Positions 61,959 to 64,000 of a stretch of 64,000 bases of DNA are shown piece after piece (the first letter of the stretch is position 1; each line of letters starts with the position of its first letter). This DNA comes from Salipaludibacillus daqingensis (GTDB lineage Bacteria > Bacillota > Bacilli > Bacillales > Salisediminibacteriaceae), in the NCBI RefSeq assembly GCF_029891575.1, contig NZ_JARZHF010000008.1, positions 124,001-188,000 on the forward strand, given 5' to 3'. The notes beneath the pieces were generated by a model that did no database searches, had not been told where the DNA came from, and saw only the letters and a list, made by a program, of their open reading frames with translations. The position numbers and the translations under genes are program-made.

Positions 61959-63094
61959 ACGCTCACCTTCATTCCTTTAATGAGCACTTGAACCACTTCC
62001 GGTCGACTAAATTCAACTGGTGGCGTTTCGCCTTTTCGAAGCAATTCGCGTACTTTTGTTCCTGATAAAATGACGCGATCTTCCACATCATGCGGACACG
62101 TTTTCGTGGAAGCCATGTTCTCACATTTGTTGCAATAAAAACTATGTTCAAAGAACAGTGGTGTTATTCCTAATTCTGCTTCTGTAAATTGGGTAAAAAT
62201 TTCTTGCGCTTCATACGTTCCATAATAATCTCCTACACCTGCATGATCTCTTCCGACAATGAAGTGGGTGCACCCATAATTCTTTCGAACCATCGCATGA
62301 AAAATTGCTTCGCGGGGACCTGCATAACGCATCGCTGCAGGAAACACTGCTAGGAATACGCGGTCTTTAGGATAGTAGTTCTCTAATAGAACTTGGTAAC
62401 TTTCCATCCTGACATCAGCTGGAATATCATCGGCTTTCGTTTCACCGACAAGAGGATTCAAAAATAACCCATCTACAATTTCCAAAGCCGCCTTTTGAAT
62501 GTATTCATGCGCTCGGTGAACAGGGTTTCTCGTTTGGAAACCAACGACCTTTTTCCATCCTTTTTGTTCAAACGTTTCCCGTGTTTTCGACGGATTCAAA
62601 TAGAAATGGGAGAACTGGTCTTTTTCTGGGGATCGAACCAACGTTACCGGTCCTGCCAAATACGTATCCCCTCTCTCAAACATCTTTTTCACACCTGGGT
62701 GTGCTTGATCATTTGTTTTATAGACATGAATCGCTTCTGTCTCTTGGTCTGGTGTGAAAATCTCTTCTAGCTGTAAAACTCCGTAAGTGACCCCTTCAAA
62801 CGTCAAACGAACCGACTCTCCTGCTTTCAGACTTTCCGCTCGTTTTTTCGTAACTGGTAATGTAATCGGTAAACTCCAAACGTTTCCATCGGATAAACGC
62901 ATATTGTGAACGACTTTTTTGTAATCTTCTTGGCCGAGAAAACCGGTTAATGGGCTATACGCTCCATTGGCTATGAGTTCTAAATCTGATAATCCTGTTT
63001 TGTCTAATTCGACCGTTGTTTGAATCGTGGATACGTCATACTTTTCATCTAGTCGATTAATTAATGTACCTCCGTGAGGGATGCTTATGGTCAC
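61955..63094 (-). CDS. sat: Sulfate adenylyltransferase (ATP sulfurylase)
   Basis: 379 residues, homo-oligomeric type: [22 protein letters not shown] (QTRNPxHxxH), [41 protein letters not shown] and a C-terminal zinc-type [15 protein letters not shown]. Makes APS from sulfate and ATP. First step of the pathway encoded here. Confidence 0.97.
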   Translation of the reverse strand: MTISIPHGGTLINRLDEKYDVSTIQTTVELDKTGLSDLELIANGAYSPLTGFLGQEDYKKVVHNMRLSDGNVWSLPITLPVTKKRAESLKAGESVRLTFEGVTYGVLQLEEIFTPDQETEAIHVYKTNDQAHPGVKKMFERGDTYLAGPVTLVRSPEKDQFSHFYLNPSKTRETFEQKGWKKVVGFQTRNPVHRAHEYIQKAALEIVDGLFLNPLVGETKADDIPADVRMESYQVLLENYYPKDRVFLAVFPAAMRYAGPREAIFHAMVRKNYGCTHFIVGRDHAGVGDYYGTYEAQEIFTQFTEAELGITPLFFEHSFYCNKCENMASTKTCPHDVEDRVILSGTKVRELLRKGETPPVEFSRPEVVQVLIKGMKVSV

Positions 63095-63100
63095 CGTGAA

Positions 63101-63838
63101 TCACTCCTTGTTTGGATTTGGTTTTACATGTAAGCCACATTCTGTTTTTTGTTGCCCTGCCCACCTTCCTGCTCGGTGATCTTCTCCATTTTTCACAGCA
63201 AACGTACAAGGCTCACAGCCAATACTCGGATAGTGTTGATCATGAAGAGGATTGTATGGAAGGTCGTGTTCGTGAATATAATCCCATACGTCCTGCCAAC
63301 TCCAATGAATCAGTGGACAAACTTTTACGAGTTGGAATTTATCATCTTGATTGACAAACTCTGTATTCGCCCTTGTCGGTGATTGTGCTCTCCTTAACCC
63401 TGATAACCACGCCGTACTTCCTTGCAATGTTTTCTTTAAAGGGATATTTTTACGAATCTCGCAGCATTTATCTGGCTGTCTTTCCCATAGGCGGTCACCA
63501 TACTCCGCCTTTTGTTGTTCAAGAGTTAACTCTGGTTGAACCATATCAATTTGAAGCGTCGGGTACGTCCGCTTCACTTTTTCAATCAATTCATATGTTT
63601 CTTTGAAGTGAACGTGCGTATCAAGAAAAACGATACGAGCATTCGGCCTAATTTTTGCAATCATATCAATGAGCACGATGCCTTCTGCCCCAAAGCTGCA
63701 TGCATACGTGAGCTTCTCGTTAAATAGTTCATATGCCCACGTGATCACGTCTTCTGCCGTTAAATGTTTCAATCGTTCTTGGAAAAAACGGTAGTCATTT
63801 TCGGTAAACGACTGGTAAGACTTAGCTTTTTCTGTCAT
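63101..63838 (-). CDS. cysH: APS/PAPS reductase (CysH)
   Basis: 245 residues; YACSFGAEGIVLIDMIAKIRPNARIVFLDTHVHFKETYELIE, CCEIRKNIPL, YPSIGCEPCTFAV and the C-terminal redox Cys in KTECGLH. The CC..CxxC set is the 4Fe-4S signature of the bacterial APS-reducing branch; Bacillus CysH accepts both APS and PAPS. The start at 63838 follows GGAAGGAG; an ATG at 63862 lies upstream of this site. Confidence 0.94.
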   Translation of the reverse strand: MTEKAKSYQSFTENDYRFFQERLKHLTAEDVITWAYELFNEKLTYACSFGAEGIVLIDMIAKIRPNARIVFLDTHVHFKETYELIEKVKRTYPTLQIDMVQPELTLEQQKAEYGDRLWERQPDKCCEIRKNIPLKKTLQGSTAWLSGLRRAQSPTRANTEFVNQDDKFQLVKVCPLIHWSWQDVWDYIHEHDLPYNPLHDQHYPSIGCEPCTFAVKNGEDHRAGRWAGQQKTECGLHVKPNPNKE

Positions 63839-63871
63839 ATTTGAAACTCCTTCCTTTTTCATACATTCTTT

Positions 63872-64000
63872 CTATTGTTGAACGGTTTGTTGCTCAAGTC
63901 TTACAGATTTATATAAATTCAGCGTCCCGATTGTCGCAACAATGATTGCAAGGACGATGACCATCATGTATGGATTTGGATGTAAAAAAACATGAATCAA
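63872..64000 (-). CDS. C-terminal end of a membrane protein (partial), possibly sulfate permease
   Basis: The last 42 codons of a gene cut by the window end: PNPYMMVIVLAIIVATIGTLNLYKS is a membrane helix followed by a short tail ending QQ-stop. It lies 33 bp upstream of cysH on the same strand, so it is probably part of the operon. In Bacillus a sulfate transporter (CysP, PiT family) is encoded next to cysH, so a sulfate permease is likely by context only. Confidence 0.5.
   Translation of the reverse strand: MIHVFLHPNPYMMVIVLAIIVATIGTLNLYKSVRLEQQTVQQ

Overview
The window reads as a low-GC, spore-forming Bacillaceae chromosome, probably from an alkaliphilic or halotolerant lineage. The signs are two tandem H-type small acid-soluble spore proteins, CcpA (cre) sites, strong GGAGG ribosome sites with frequent GTG/TTG starts, a secreted high-alkaline-type subtilisin, a YbbD-type NagZ and the Bacillus-style sulfate assimilation/siroheme operon. 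No tRNA, rRNA, CRISPR array, prophage or insertion sequence was seen.

Layout. 0-4.4 kb: LytS/LytTR two-component pair followed by a CstA-type carbon (probably pyruvate) transporter with a cre site, a CHY zinc-finger protein and a hotdog thioesterase. 4.4-5.4 kb: two duplicated small membrane proteins and the first of three repeat arrays. 5.4-9.8 kb: an AblB-like acetyltransferase, then a two-gene operon of an ATP-grasp ligase and a 657-residue protein with a papain-like Gln/Cys/His/Asn pattern. 10-16 kb: SRAP, LysM, STAS-like and DUF4870 proteins, an 11-unit 53-bp repeat array, and NagZ. 17.6-30.1 kb: a 14-gene minus-strand Tad (type IVc) pilus operon that also carries a vWA/OmpA lipoprotein, a secreted hexapeptide-repeat/glycine-rich protein and several unknown membrane proteins. 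30.7-36.8 kb: a SelL-like redox protein with an in-frame UGA in place of the first CxxC cysteine, a MarR/NmrA module with duplicated operators, SASPs, DinB, the third repeat array, and ThuA with a cre site. 37-45 kb: a GGDEF protein, HtpX, a coiled-coil polysaccharide deacetylase, and a likely peptide quorum-sensing cassette (36-residue secreted pro-peptide, divergent PlcR/NprR-like HTH-TPR regulator, subtilisin). 45-57 kb: GdhA with a divergent LysR regulator, lipase, nitronate monooxygenase, ASCH, flavodoxin, an ABC-F resistance-type ATPase behind a long leader, M42 peptidase, patatin and a Trm11-like methylase. 57-64 kb: minus-strand operon cysH-sat-cysC-sir-DUF3906-cobA-sirB-sirC, with a membrane protein upstream cut by the window edge.

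How it fits together. The sulfate operon makes sulfite and reduces it to sulfide with a single-chain ferredoxin-type siroheme reductase, and it also makes the siroheme cofactor. The Tad operon builds a thin adhesive pilus in a single-membrane cell. The peptide cassette probably ties exoprotease output to population density. CcpA probably gates the CstA transporter and the ThuA protein.

The most interesting signals are the UGA-containing redox gene with a bacterial-SECIS-like hairpin, the unlisted 36-residue signal-peptide gene with near-identical AT-rich dyads in front of regulator and protease, the three intergenic arrays that all share a 53-bp period, the ABC-F leader with a three-codon ORF, and the ATP-grasp/papain-like operon. 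All functional statements are by sequence recognition; no database search was run.
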